A program made the translations under genes and the position numbers. The notes beneath the pieces were generated by a model. The model ran no database searches. It was not told where the DNA came from and worked only from the letters and a program-made list of their open reading frames with translations. From NCBI RefSeq assembly GCF_025561445.1, contig NZ_CP095096.1, positions 227,822 to 291,821 of the forward strand: DNA of 64,000 nt, in the 5' to 3' direction. This DNA is from Staphylococcus sp. IVB6181 (lineage in GTDB: Bacteria > Bacillota > Bacilli > Staphylococcales > Staphylococcaceae). Positions 19,443 to 30,141 of the stretch are shown here, piece after piece (positions within the stretch are counted from its first letter, which is position 1; every line of letters starts with the position of its first letter).

Positions 19443-19639
19443 TTGACAATGGTAATATTTGTAATATATGTAATATATTTAGTGTATTTAAGAAAAATAA
19501 TAGAAATAGTTTATAAGTATCAATTTATATTTACACAAAAGAGGAAAGAATTTTAGCGTGCAAGGCTTTAATTAGCTGCTATGTATTATGGCGTTAGATT
19601 CTATCGCAGACGATAAAAAAGGAGTCAGAAGATAAAAAA

Positions 19640-19672
19640 TACCCGCGTACTTCTATTGAAATAAGCGGGTTA
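19640..19672 (-). terminator. Terminator of the 85-aa membrane protein gene
   Basis: On the minus strand ACCCGC pairs with GCGGGT around an 18-base loop and is followed by ATTTTTTA, right after the stop codon. Confidence 0.75.
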
Positions 19673-19676
19673 AATA

Positions 19677-19934
19677 TTAAAAGAAAAAGAACATTAAGCC
19701 TAAAATCGCCAGGATGCATGCGAGTATTTTGCTTTCTTCAAAAATATAAACAGCGAAGCTGACTAACATGATAAGGCGTGAGCTTCTGAAGATGAAACTC
19801 GCACCAGGAATATGCATCAGGTGTGTACGATTTAAGATCATAATAATGAAGACGATTATCATAGCTATAATACCTAAGCATAATGTGATTTTCTGGTAAT
19901 TTTTCATACGTTCGAAACGACTAAGTACGGCCAT
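19677..19934 (-). CDS. Small membrane protein of unknown function (85 aa)
   Basis: 85 residues with a short basic N-terminus and about three hydrophobic helices (ITLCLGIIAMIIVFIIMIL, then SRLIMLVSFAVYIF and LACILAILGLMFFFF). A strong Shine-Dalgarno (AAAGGAGGT) precedes the ATG, and a terminator follows, so I consider it real. Not recognised. It lies upstream of the capsule operon on the same strand but is separated from it by its own terminator. Confidence 0.7.
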   Translation of the reverse strand: MAVLSRFERMKNYQKITLCLGIIAMIIVFIIMILNRTHLMHIPGASFIFRSSRLIMLVSFAVYIFEESKILACILAILGLMFFFF

Positions 19935-20192
19935 CGGTGTACCTCCTTTAAGATGTGAAAAACTGTGATATGTATGAATGTATTTAACCTATAAGATATA
20001 CAAAGGATTAATGTTTTTCAATGCAATTTACATTAAAAATATATTAGTGCAATAATCCGCAAAAAACCTTTACATTTGCGTGTTTTACGTGAAACATCAC
20101 TGATTTTGCATGATTTGAAGAATTTAGGGAAACGATTGGCATATCAAACTTTAAATGGCTTCACAGCATTTATATAGAGAAAGGGAATGAAT

Positions 20193-21032
20193 ATGGAAAC
20201 TTTAAATTTAAAGGGCACCAACTTGCATTACCATAAACTCGGACAAGGACCTGTCTTAATATTAATTCCAGGTGCTAATGGTACTGGAGATATCTTTTTG
20301 CCGATGGCAAAAACATTAGCAGAGGATTATACTGTCATTGCGGTAGATCGCAGAGGTTTTGGACAAAGTCACCTTACAGCACCGCTGCTTGCAGAAGTCA
20401 GCAGTTCGAAAAGCGAATACCGTGTTAAACAAGATGCAAAAGATATTGTACGATTAGCAGAACATGAAAGCAAAGATGCGCCGGTTAATATTTTCGGTAC
20501 AAGCACAGGCGCAATTATTGCGATGCACCTCTTGCAAGACCATCCATATATCGTGAAAACAGCAGCGTTGCATGAACCGCTTATCAATTCATTCTTGCCT
20601 GATGCAAAATATTGGCAAGATAAGAATCAAGCAATTGTAGAAACTGAAAATGATGAAGGCATGTCAGATGCGATGGAATTATTGGGAGAAACATTACGTG
20701 TTACATCTCTTGATCAAGAAATGATGACACAACCAGTAGAAGATGCGGAAGATGAAGTAACAGTACAACATCTGAAAGAAATGGAAAATTGGTTTGAATA
20801 TGAATTGCGCCAATATACTGCATCTCAAGTGACAATCGAAACGCTGCGAAAACTGAAAGAGAAAATCATACTCTTAAACGGCACAAATGCCGCAGGATCA
20901 TTTCCGCAAGAAGTGAACAATTATCTTGCGGCAGCATTATCCATTGAAATAAACAGAATGTCGGGCGGTCATCTCGGATATGTCCAAGAACCGCATGACT
21001 TCGCTGAAACACTTAAAAAAATCTATCAATAA
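20193..21032 (+). CDS. Alpha/beta hydrolase
   Basis: 279 residues with the alpha/beta-hydrolase layout: LILIPGANGTGDIF (oxyanion region, about 22-35), YTVIAVDRRGFGQS, nucleophile elbow FGTSTGAIIAMHL (Ser about 109) and C-terminal GGHLGYVQEP giving the catalytic His. Substrate unknown. Start chosen at ATG 20193, seven bases after AAGGG. The gene is monocistronic and followed by a terminator. Confidence 0.85.
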   Translation: METLNLKGTNLHYHKLGQGPVLILIPGANGTGDIFLPMAKTLAEDYTVIAVDRRGFGQSHLTAPLLAEVSSSKSEYRVKQDAKDIVRLAEHESKDAPVNIFGTSTGAIIAMHLLQDHPYIVKTAALHEPLINSFLPDAKYWQDKNQAIVETENDEGMSDAMELLGETLRVTSLDQEMMTQPVEDAEDEVTVQHLKEMENWFEYELRQYTASQVTIETLRKLKEKIILLNGTNAAGSFPQEVNNYLAAALSIEINRMSGGHLGYVQEPHDFAETLKKIYQ

Positions 21033-21045
21033 AGCACATTCAATA

Positions 21046-21081
21046 ATCTCGCGCTGTATCCATTAAGTGATACAGCGTATT
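21046..21081 (+). terminator. Terminator of the alpha/beta hydrolase gene
   Basis: CGCTGTATC pairs with GATACAGCG, then TATTTTTTA. Confidence 0.85.
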
Positions 21082-21374
21082 TTTTATGTTCGTCTATTGT
21101 AATTTATAGAAAATATTTATTGACAAAAACAAATAATTAATTAATTATGATAAAAGTATTGTTGATTGATGATGGGTAATCTAAATATATAAGAAAGCGC
21201 TTGCGTAGTTTAACCTTGTGATGACAGTGTTATAGATATACAACTTGTGAGCAATTGTATGTTATAAACATACAATGTTTAATAATATGTACAATTAAAT
21301 ATTTCGTTTTACCATTATGATAAAGGTGTGAGGCAAAAGAAACTTCGTTTTAACTAGGAGGTCTTTGATTAGAA
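21082..21374. other. Promoter region of the AraC-type regulator
   Basis: No gene. It holds a TTGACA-like -35 element near 21120, a weak cre-like stretch (GAAAGCGCTTGC) and a perfect palindrome at 21254-21276. AGGAGG lies before the regulator start. Confidence 0.4.
21254..21276. promoter_or_regulatory. Palindrome upstream of the AraC-type regulator
   Basis: ATTGTATGTT (21254-21263) and AACATACAAT (21267-21276) form a perfect 10-bp inverted repeat with a three-base centre, about 100 bases before the regulator gene. It looks like an operator, possibly for autoregulation. Confidence 0.4.
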
Positions 21375-22565
21375 ATGAAAGAAACAGCAATTTTAAAATC
21401 GCTTCACGTATGTTTAGGCATAAATGTTAAAGCATACGATTCTAATCTGAATGAGATACAGGAGTATACATCGAAGAAACACATAAGCCCGCAATATAAT
21501 GAACTTGATCTTATTAAGTCAGTTGAGCGTGAGAAAGAGAGGCTGAATTGTTTTATTTTGACAGGCAGTTTAGATGAAGTATTTCTACTGCACTATTTTG
21601 AAGAAAAATATTATTTATTCGGACCGCTCAAAGTAAACTGCTTGCCGTCTGAGGATTGTTTTGAAAAGTATCTGAAAGACCAAAACATCAACATTAAATT
21701 TAAGCACGCAATCAATGATTATGTACAAGCGTTGAGAGTTTATTCACTTGAAGATCTTAAAGACATCATTAAATTGGTAGATTACCTATTTACACCAGAC
21801 ACAACCGACAAATCTTTTGAGCCTATACATAATTATGCGATGAAATTGCAGAAAATGTTGGATGAAGCAGGGCTGGAAAAATTATTCTTTATTGAAAATG
21901 ACACTGAAAGAAACAAATTGGAGTATGAAAAGCAAATACTGAAACTAGTAAGACAAGGTTCGATGAAAAAGTTAAAAAAATCTCTGTCAGATTTGGAAGG
22001 AGGAATCATGCCTTTAAGCAAAAGAGATTCGATTCGCAGCGAGAAAAACTATTCAATCATTGTATTTGAAAAGTTATAACAACTTGCAATTGAATCAGGC
22101 ATGGATGTTTTAGAAGCTACACGCACAAGAGATCAAATGATGGTTGATAATAAAGCCGCAAAAAGCTTCTCTGAAATTATGAAAGTTAGAAATGGTGCCA
22201 TTGTCTTCTTTACTAAAAAGATAAGTGAAATCGTAGATGAAGAAATTTCACCATTTCTATCTTCTATACTCAGTTATATCAATAAGAACTTGTATAATGA
22301 GCTGACTATAGAATCTATCGCAAAGGAATTCAACATTAGCCAAACGACATTAAATTTAAATTTTAAAAATGAACTCGGAATGACAGTGAAGAAATATATC
22401 ACTAAATCTAAATTGGAAGATGCTAAGAAATTACTAGATAGAAATCTAAGTATAAGTGAAATCTCCCAAATGTTAGGTTATGCCGATTCGTCTCACTTTT
22501 GTAAAAAGTTCAAAAAGGAATTTCAAATGACACCTACGCAATACAGAAGAAATACGAAATCTTAA
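21375..22565 (+). pseudogene. AraC-family, YSIRK-adjacent surface-antigen regulator, interrupted by an in-frame stop
   Basis: A 397-codon frame of the AraC family with two C-terminal helix-turn-helix motifs (ESIAKEFNISQTTLNLNFKN and ISEISQMLGYADSSHFCKKF). A TAA codon at 22077-22079 splits it. The reading frame continues unchanged with QLAIESGMDVLEATRTRDQM, which shows that the stop is a point mutation. Size, domain layout and place just upstream of a YSIRK protein match the regulator family found next to YSIRK surface antigens. Downstream reinitiation at ATG 22101 could still give a 154-residue DNA-binding fragment. Confidence 0.85.
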
Positions 22566-22832
22566 TTTTCAAAATTCCACAGTAATAGTACAGTTTTCAC
22601 TATTAAATACAATATTTTTTATTTGGGTTTAAATATCATTAAATTAAGTCGATTAATTTGTAATTGTACGCAACTCATGATGTGAGTCCCCAGGGATGAA
22701 GAGAGTCTGTCTATTTCACTATAAAACCTTCTCCGACGTTCTTTTAGTACATAGCAGATTAGTTCGGCTCTTTTTTAGCATTATGGGAGTTATAAATATT
22801 AACAAAATTTTGCTATCGAAAGGGGTAATGAC
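22566..22832. promoter_or_regulatory. Upstream region of the YSIRK surface protein
   Basis: 267 bases between the regulator and the surface protein, including an AAAGGGG ribosome site before ATG 22833. The regulator would be expected to bind here. No specific site could be assigned. Confidence 0.35.
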
Positions 22833-24825
22833 ATGAACAAAAGTTCAAATGGGTTTGACGCAAGACGTCAAAACAAATATTCCATCCGCAGGTTCACGGT
22901 TGGAACAGCATCAATTATCGTAGGAGCAACATTATTATCCGGATTAGGTCAAGAGGCAAGAGCAGCTGAAACAACAGCAAACGACTCTAGTCAATCTACA
23001 GGCAGTACATCAGAACAGCCTAATACGCCAACAGATCAACCAACTCCAGATGCACAAACTACTCAAACAGAAACAACTCAAACAACAGAAACACAAACAA
23101 ATACTGCAGCTCAAACAGAAACACAACCTGCAGAAACATCTAAGGAAACAGCACCGACGACTGCACCAGAAACTGCAGAACAACCAGCACCAACACAAGA
23201 TGCAGCGCAACCAGAAGCTCAACAAACAGAAACAACTGCTGCAAAAGAAGCGGCACCAGAAACTGCAAATCAACCGGCACCAGAACAAGAGTCAGCAACA
23301 CAAGAAGCACCAGCTGAACAACCGGTACCTGCTAAAGAAGAAACAGCAGCAAAAACTGAAGAACTGCAGTACAAGCACCAAAAGTACAAGAAACAGCACA
23401 AACTGAAACAGCACAAAAAGAAACGTCAACTGCTAACGAAACAGCAGCACCAGAACAAAATAACACAACAGCACCAGCAGAAAATACAGTGACAGAAACA
23501 GCGCCAAAACAAGAGAGTGCACCAGAACAAAATGTAACTTCAACACCGCAAGCAGATACTGTTGAAAACACAGCATTAACAGCAGCACCGCAACAACTTA
23601 CAGCGACAGAACCGACTAATGCTGAAGTAACAGGTACAAATACTGATGCAGCGACACAACAATTAGCTGAACAAGCAGGTGTAACACCTCAAGACTCACC
23701 TGAAGTTGCAGCGGCTAAATTGTTGCAGCAGTCATCTCAAAATAAAGATGCAAACACAATTGAAACAGTAGCAGAAACAACACCAGTGTTAAGATCCGCA
23801 TCAGCTTTCACTGCAGGAGCACCTAACGATACATTAGTGACGCAAACAGGTGCCAATGTTAATGATTTAGTAACTGTTTCAAATGCGCAAATCACTGAAA
23901 CAGCAATTGATCCTAACCAAGGCGGTCACTTTGCTTTAACAGGAGATTACACAGTAAACGGTACGGTTAAACAAGGAGATTACTTTACTTTCCAATTCCC
24001 AGATAATGTTAATTTAGATGGCGCATTGGACTACACAGGCAATGATAATAAAATGGTCTTCTCTCTTGATTCTCCAGCAGGCTTTACTATTGCGGATGGT
24101 TCTTATGACACAAATACTAAAACATTAACATACACCTTTACTGACTGGGTGAATGGCAAAGACAACATTGCAGGAAGCTTTAATATTGCCCAATTCCCTG
24201 ACCGTCAAGATGCACAATCAGTGGGAACTTACCCATTAAACTATGATTTAGCGGGAGAAGCATATAGCCCTGAAATCACTTATAATTATTCACCTGTAGA
24301 TGAAGGTTTTGAATCAGCAAGCTTATCTTCTTCAATATCAGATGTGGATAACACGAATACAACAAATACGTTCAAACAAACGATTTATGTTAACCCTCAA
24401 GATAAAACTTTAAACGATGCTTTTGTAACTTTAGCGCCTAAAGAGGTAAGCAGTGCCATTATTAATACTACTGATTCAAAATTCCAAATTTATAAAGTGG
24501 ATGATCCGAATACGCTGACAAACAGCTATTATTTCGATACAACAGGAAAACAAGATTTAGCAGCAGACTTCCAAAATGCTGACCAAATCCACACAAATCA
24601 AGATGGCTTAGTTCAAATTGACTTTGGCGCAATCGATTCACCATATGTCATTATTATGGAAACACCATTCGATACAACAATCGGCAATGAAATTACTACT
24701 AGAGACACTATCTATACTACAGACACTAATAACATCAAAAACAGCTACTATTGGGATAATGGTGTCATTGTATCTGATAGTTCAGGTACTGGTGACGGTA
24801 CAGAACAAACATATCGTTTAGGCGA

Positions 24826-27236
24826 CTATGTTTGGGAAGATACAAATAAAGACGGTATCTAAGATGCAGGTGAAAGTGCACTTCAAGGTGTTAACGTTAC
24901 CCTTAAAGATGAAGGCGGCAATGTATTGCAAAATGCAGTAACTGACCAATACGGCAACTATTTATTTACAGACTTAGCAAATGGCAACTATGTAGTTGAA
25001 TTTGCGACACCAGAAGGTTATGAACCAACAGTTCAAGGCGATGGTACGAATGCAGATGTTGATTCAAATGGTTTAGTTGCGAAAGCAACAATTCAAGATG
25101 GCGACAATCTAACAATTGATTCAGGTTTCTACAAACCAACACCAGTTCCAGCAACATATAACTTAGGCGACTACGTTTGGGAAGACTCAAATAAAGACGG
25201 TATCCAAAACTCAAACGAAGTGGGTATCGGAAATGTAACTGTTACTCTAACAAAACCGGACGGTACAACAGAAACAGCGACAACAGATGCACAAGGTAAA
25301 TACAACTTTACTGGTTTAGAAAACGGAGAATATACAGTTGAGTTCACAGCTCCAGAAGGTTATGAAGCAACACTAACAAACGTTGGTGATCAAGCATTAG
25401 ATTCAAACGGATTGAAAACAACAGCGACAATCAACAACGCAGACAATAAAACAATCGACTCAGGTTTCTACAAACCGACGGTTGAACCGACACCAGTTCC
25501 AGCAACATATAACTTAGGCGACTATGTTTGGGAAGACTCAAATAAAGACGGTATCCAAAATTCAAACGAGGTTGGTATCGCAAACGTAACAGTGACTCTA
25601 ACAAAACCAGACGGTACAACAGAGACAGCGACAACAGACGCACAAGGTAAATACAACTTTACTGGTTTAGAGAACGGAGAATATACAGTAGAATTCACAG
25701 CACCAGAAGGTTATGAAGCAACTCAAACAAACGTTGGCGATCAAGCATTAGACTCAAACGGCTTGAAAACAACAGCGACAATCAATAATGCGGATAATAA
25801 AACAATCGACTCAGGTTTCTACAAACCGACGGTTGAACCACAACCAGAACCAGCGAAATATAATCTAGGCGACTATGTTTGGGAAGATTCAAACAAAGAC
25901 GGTATCCAAAACTCAAACGAAGTGGGTATCGCAAACGTAACAGTGACTCTAACAAAACCAGATGGCACAACAGAAACAGCAACAACAGACGCACAAGGTA
26001 AATACAACTTCACTGGCTTAGAAAACGGAGAATATACAGTTGAGTTCACAGCCCCAGAAGGTTACGAAGCAACTCAAACAAACGTTGGTGATCAAGCATT
26101 AGATTCAAACGGCTTGAAAACAACAGCGACAATCAACAACGCAGATAACAAAACAATTGACTCAGGTTTCTATAAACCGACGGTTGAACCACAACCAGAA
26201 CCAGCAACATACACAATCGGAGATAAAGTATGGGACGACAGCAATAAAGATGGTGTTCAAAACTCAAATGAAAAAGGCATTGAAGGCGTAAAAGTAACGT
26301 TGACAGATAAAGCAGGCAAAACAACAGAAACAACAACAGACACAAACGGAAATTACAAATTCACAGGTCTATACAACGGAGAGTACACAGTAACATTTGA
26401 AACACCAGAAGGTTACGAAGGTACAAAAGTAAATGTGGGAGACAAAGCATTAGATTCAGATGGATCAACAGTGAAAGTAGTAGTAGATAACGCAGACGAC
26501 TTCACAATCGACAGCGGCTTCTACAAACCGACGGTTGAACCAACACCAGTACCAGCAACATACACAATCGGAGATAAAGTATGGGACGACAGTAATAAAG
26601 ACGGTGTTCAAAACTCAAATGAGAAAGGCATTGAAGGCGTAAAAGTAACGTTGACAGATAAAGCAGGCACAACAACAGAAACAACAACAGATGTAAACGG
26701 AAATTACAAATTCACAGGTCTATACAACGGGGAATACACAGTAACATTTGAAACACCAGAAGGTTACGAAGGCATAAAAGTAAATGTTGGAGACAAAGCG
26801 TTAGATTCAGATGGATCAACAGTGAAAGTAGTAGTAGATAACGCAGACGACTTCACAATCGACAGCGGCTTCTATAAACCGACGGTTGAACCAACACCAG
26901 TACCAGCAACATACACAATCGGAGATAAAGTATGGGACGACAGTAATAAAGATGGTGTTCAAAACTCAAATGAAAAAGGCATTGAAGGCGTAAAAGTAAC
27001 GTTGACAGATAAAGACGGCACAACAACAGAAACAACAACAGACGCAAACGGAAATTATAAATTCACAGGTCTATACAACGGAGAGTACACAGTAACATTT
27101 GAAACACCAGAAGGTTACGAAGGCACAAAAGTAAACGTTGGAGACAAAGCGCTAGATTCAGATGGATCAACAGTGAAAGTAGTAGTAGATAACGCAGACG
27201 ACTTCACAATCGACAGCGGCTTCTATAAACCAGTGG
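24826..27236 (+). repeat. Seven tandem SdrD-type B repeats (period about 351 bp)
   Basis: Repeats begin YRLGDYVWEDT (one copy), YNLGDYVWEDS (three copies, near 25157, 25508 and 25859) and YTIGDKVWDDS (three copies, near 26210, 26561 and 26912). Each copy contains a DSNKDGIQNSNE-type calcium-binding loop. Copies within each subclass are almost identical in DNA, pointing to recent homogenisation. Confidence 0.9.
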
Positions 27237-27560
27237 TTGAACCAGAGAAACCGGAAGTGCCAGAAGAGCCAAATACACCGGAACAACCAGAGAAACCAGA
27301 AGTACCGGAAGAGCCAAATACACCGGAACAACCAGAGAAACCAGAAGTACCGGAAGAACCAAATACACCAGAACAACCAGAGAAACCGGAAGTACCGGAA
27401 GAACCAAATACACCGGAACAACCAGAGAAACCAGAAGTACCGGAAGAGCCAAATACACCAGAACAACCAGAGAAACCGGAAGTACCAGAAGAGCCAAATA
27501 CACCGGAACAACCAGAACAGCCTGAAGTACCGGTACAACCAAATACGCCAGAAGAACCAA
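27237..27560 (+). repeat. 45-bp tandem repeats coding for a Pro/Glu-rich wall-spanning stalk
   Basis: Seven copies of a 15-codon unit, six reading PEKPEVPEEPNTPEQ and a final divergent one (PEQPEVPVQPNTPEE). This replaces the Ser-Asp stalk of classical Sdr proteins. Copies differ mainly at third codon positions. Confidence 0.88.
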
Positions 27561-27837
27561 GTGAACCAGTTAAACCTTCAGTAGACACACCAGCGGTGTC
27601 TAAAGAAGCTGAACAACTTACAGCACCGGCTAAGGAACAACCAGCTAAAACGCAAGAAACTGAAGAATTACCTGATACAGGTAACTCAACTGGTAATGCA
27701 ACATTATTCGGCGGACTATTTGCGGCATTAGGTAGTGTGTTCTTATTTAATCGTCGTAAAAAAGACTCAAAAGAAAATAAATAATTTGTTATGCCATATG
27801 TATAGTAAATTTCTCTCTAATTTTACTAATGCATAAG

Positions 27838-27889
27838 CAAAGCCTCCTTAGCGCACGTAAGTGTCTGCATAAGGAGGCTTCTTTTTAAT
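27838..27889 (+). terminator. Terminator of the surface-protein gene
   Basis: AAGCCTCCTTA (27840-27850) pairs with TAAGGAGGCTT (27870-27880), followed by CTTTTTA. It may also serve the convergent gene. Confidence 0.85.
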
Positions 27890-28385
27890 GTAAATTCAAT
27901 TCATCTGTATAAAGTGTTTCTGAGGCCCTTGGCAACCATGGTCTGCCGGACATAAATCCTGCATGTTTACCTTCAAATTCTGTGTTCATAAGTTCATCTA
28001 TAGCTTGTCTTTGCCATTCTCTTTCTCTTTTAATACAAAACTTTTCGTGTTCACTCATTTCAAATTGGTAGAGCCATTCAGGAATAAATTTCTTCGGCTT
28101 TCTCTTTTTCGTTCCTGCATACTCATTGAGTTCAATCGTTATGGCTTTTTTCTCATAATAAAATGTGTCTTTCAAAAATATTAATTCAATGGGTGCTGCT
28201 TTTGGTAAAGGCAGTCCCAATTCTTTGTACTTTGCTAAAGCAAAACCTAAACAATCTTCAGCTGGCAGCATTTCAATCGGCGGCATTAATTCATGTAATG
28301 ATTCTACATCGAAATCTATAAAGAAGTATTTTCCTTCAAGCTTTGGATCGTTTTTATAATAAATAGCGACATATGTGACTTTCAT
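27885..28385 (-). CDS. Hypothetical cytoplasmic protein (166 aa)
   Basis: 166 residues from the preferred ATG 28385 (MKVTYVAIYYKNDPK), which has GAGAGG nine bases upstream; the frame is open to 28406. The protein is soluble, with no signal or membrane segment and a charged, Lys/Glu-rich C-terminal half (EFEMSEHEKFCIKREREWQR-like stretch). The N-terminus (VAIYYKNDPKLEGKYFFIDF) resembles a small phage/HicB-like beta fold, but I cannot assign a family. Monocistronic between two terminators. Confidence 0.6.
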   Translation of the reverse strand: MKVTYVAIYYKNDPKLEGKYFFIDFDVESLHELMPPIEMLPAEDCLGFALAKYKELGLPLPKAAPIELIFLKDTFYYEKKAITIELNEYAGTKKRKPKKFIPEWLYQFEMSEHEKFCIKREREWQRQAIDELMNTEFEGKHAGFMSGRPWLPRASETLYTDELNLH

Positions 28386-28467
28386 AAATAAGTACCTCTC
28401 TATCATTAGAATATTAGATGGTTTATGTTTATAGAGAGTAAGCAGTTTGAATTAGTGATGTAGTCAT

Positions 28468-28510
28468 TATAAAAAACGAAAGCCGACGAGACAATCGACT
28501 TTCGTTTACA
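28468..28510 (-). terminator. Terminator of the DUF3100 operon
   Basis: Minus strand: AACGAAAGTCGA pairs with TCGGCTTTCGTT, followed by TTTTT, about 30 bases after the last stop. Confidence 0.8.
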
Positions 28511-28535
28511 TATAAGGTAAAATCATTGGTTTGTA

Positions 28536-28994
28536 TTAAATAATGCCTTGCAGCTTCAAAACAATATGTGCAACTACTGCTGAGCCAACATAAGTTCCCA
28601 TTAAAACAACCATTCCTACTACAATGGTCTTCCAGCCCAGTTTAGCAAAATCTGCCCAAGAGTTTCCTATAGAAATTCCAGCATAAGCAACGACAGGTGT
28701 AGCAAGTGCCATCAGCTCTACGTTATGTGTCCAACTAACAATGTAAGGTGCCGTCGGCACTCCAGGAATTGTTAAGATTAGTGCCAAAATCCCTATATAA
28801 GCAATGCTGGGGATATTAAGCGGTATTAATTGCTGAAGAATCATACCTATCAAAGCAATGCCCATTAGTGCAAGCACTCCTGGTACTGCCTTTGCAGGCA
28901 TAATGTTTTGACCAATCCAATTACTGATCACTGCGATAATTCCAACAACTACAAGTGTCAAAGACCAATTAATAATATTAGATGTGAGTTTCAT
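28536..28994 (-). CDS. Membrane protein, partner of the DUF3100 protein
   Basis: 152 residues with about five membrane segments (for example LTLVVVGIIAVISNWIGQNI and VVGMVVLMGTYVGSAVVAHI). Its start overlaps the upstream DUF3100 gene by 17 bases, so the pair probably forms one complex or transporter. Substrate unknown. Confidence 0.72.
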   Translation of the reverse strand: MKLTSNIINWSLTLVVVGIIAVISNWIGQNIMPAKAVPGVLALMGIALIGMILQQLIPLNIPSIAYIGILALILTIPGVPTAPYIVSWTHNVELMALATPVVAYAGISIGNSWADFAKLGWKTIVVGMVVLMGTYVGSAVVAHIVLKLQGII

Positions 28995-29817
28995 GAGTAT
29001 CCCTCTTTTCTGGTACGTTTCGTTTAATCTTTGCTTTGAGTTTCATAACGCCATTGTAATAACGGATCGTTAACGGTAATGCGATTAAGATACCCATGCC
29101 CATGTATAATCCGGTTACTGATGTTAAAAGATTACTTACACCAGAAAAGGCTTTGATATCACTAGCATAAGTTGGAAACATTTCAATAATAGGACCTACT
29201 GCTGCCGCAGACATAACTCCGCTGCCGACACCTGTTGCCATAGCATAAGCCAATGGGTGTAGCGGAAGAACAGAAGCGATAAGCCCTGAAAAGATACTGA
29301 AGAAAATCGCACCGAAAATTGTACCAAAGATATACATAGACATGACACCGCGCCATTCAGGCGATTCGATGCCGAACTTCTCTGTGATCAAAGCCATGTT
29401 GGCTTCACGTCCGATTGAATGCGTCATACCAATTGATTCACGACGAAGTCCTAACATAATTGCTAAAGGCAAAGATAAGAAAATCGTTCTAAGGTTACCT
29501 AACTCCTGCAAAATCAAAGCAGGACCTGCCGCAATGATTTTCGGTAATGCAGGACCAGCTTCTGTACCAAATTTCGCAATTAGAATGGCCACCGAAATAA
29601 ATACCATAGGTTCAGAATTCTTTGCCTGTTTCTTTTTGACTAAAGGAGTGAAATAAGCTAATAAACCTAAGACAACTCCATAAACTACAGGTAATAATAA
29701 AATTGATGTTACTCCAAGTGGAATATCGAACGGTCCGATGAGTTCACAAACAACAACAATGGCTAATACTAAAGTATGTAATCGCCAATCTTTCCAATAA
29801 TGTTGTCTTTGATTCAT
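28978..29817 (-). CDS. DUF3100-type polytopic membrane protein
   Basis: 279 residues with about eight membrane helices. It starts MNQRQHYWKDWRLHTLVLAI and shows GPFDIPLGVTSILLLPVVYG, GLRRESIGMTHSIGREANMA and GVGSGVMSAAAVGPIIEMFP, which fit my memory of DUF3100 proteins. Probably a transporter together with the 152-residue partner. Start ATG is preceded by AGGAGG. Substrate unknown. Confidence 0.7.
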   Translation of the reverse strand: MNQRQHYWKDWRLHTLVLAIVVVCELIGPFDIPLGVTSILLLPVVYGVVLGLLAYFTPLVKKKQAKNSEPMVFISVAILIAKFGTEAGPALPKIIAAGPALILQELGNLRTIFLSLPLAIMLGLRRESIGMTHSIGREANMALITEKFGIESPEWRGVMSMYIFGTIFGAIFFSIFSGLIASVLPLHPLAYAMATGVGSGVMSAAAVGPIIEMFPTYASDIKAFSGVSNLLTSVTGLYMGMGILIALPLTIRYYNGVMKLKAKIKRNVPEKRDTHETHI

Positions 29818-30141
29818 AGTTATCTCCTCCTATTAAAATATATTCACAATAATCAGAATATTGCGTGAATGAACTCATTGTAACTCTATTGAGTGAGAAA
29901 GTGAAGAGGTAAAAGCATTAATTTTACTTATTTAGCAAAGGAAAATCAGTACATTATCCCGTAAAATAAGAATTGTATAATTAATAAGAGAAAGAGAGTT
30001 GATGAATTTTCAATAGCTGATTCAAATTTAAGGATGGAGTGTGATTTTCAAATGGGCGAATAATACTAAAATAGCAAACTAAAAATAGAAAATAGCAAAC
30101 TAAAAATAGGTAATATAAAAAATTGATAGAGAGAGACAACA
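29818..30141. other. Intergenic region before the sigma-70-like gene
   Basis: 324 bases with no gene. It contains the DUF3100 promoter and two copies of an 18-bp direct repeat (30071-30088 and 30092-30109). The base composition becomes more AT-rich here, suggesting the left edge of the accessory block. Confidence 0.5.
30071..30109 (+). repeat. Two 18-bp direct repeats at 21-bp spacing
   Basis: ATAGCAAACTAAAAATAG occurs twice, exactly 21 bases apart (two helical turns), 33 bases before the sigma-70-like gene. Probable operator or activator site. Confidence 0.6.

Larger units (their letters stand above)
19188..19676. other. Intergenic region upstream of capB
   Basis: 489 bases, no gene. It contains an inverted repeat (ACAATTGTTA 19398-19407 with TAACAATTGT 19433-19442), three direct copies of TAATAT at nine-base spacing (19453-19476), and the terminator of the 85-aa gene at its right end. 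The repeats could be control sites for the capsule operon. Confidence 0.45.
22833..27784 (+). pseudogene. Sdr-like, LPXTG-anchored surface adhesin, broken by a frameshift and a nonsense codon
   Basis: About 1650 codons. In order: YSIRK signal peptide (KYSIRRFTVGTASIIVGATL); a long Gln/Thr/Pro/Glu-rich stretch; a fibrinogen-binding-like N2-N3 region with the TYTFTDWVNGKDNIAGSF latch-type motif; seven SdrD-type B repeats (LGDYVWEDSNKDGI); seven 15-residue Pro/Glu repeats in place of SD repeats; and a sorting signal LPDTGNSTGN with hydrophobic and basic tail. One base appears lost near 23362, shifting the frame. A TAA at 24860-24862 stands where sister repeats have CAA. The full-length product cannot be made from this sequence. 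Confidence 0.92.

Noticed and set aside
21191-21205. cre site before the AraC-type regulator (GAAAGCGCTTGC)
   Set aside because: Two or more mismatches at fixed positions; kept only as a weak note.
23010-23571. Cys/Phe-rich and Gln/Lys-rich frames across the repetitive part of the adhesin
   Set aside because: By-products of the low-complexity Gln/Thr/Pro coding sequence read in other frames.
24826-27560. CRISPR-like array in the repeat region
   Set aside because: Repeats are 351 or 45 bp, coding and in frame, without spacers.
27167-27588. Several frames of 115-123 codons on both strands in the Pro/Glu repeats
   Set aside because: Repeat-driven open frames; the 45-bp period keeps all frames open.
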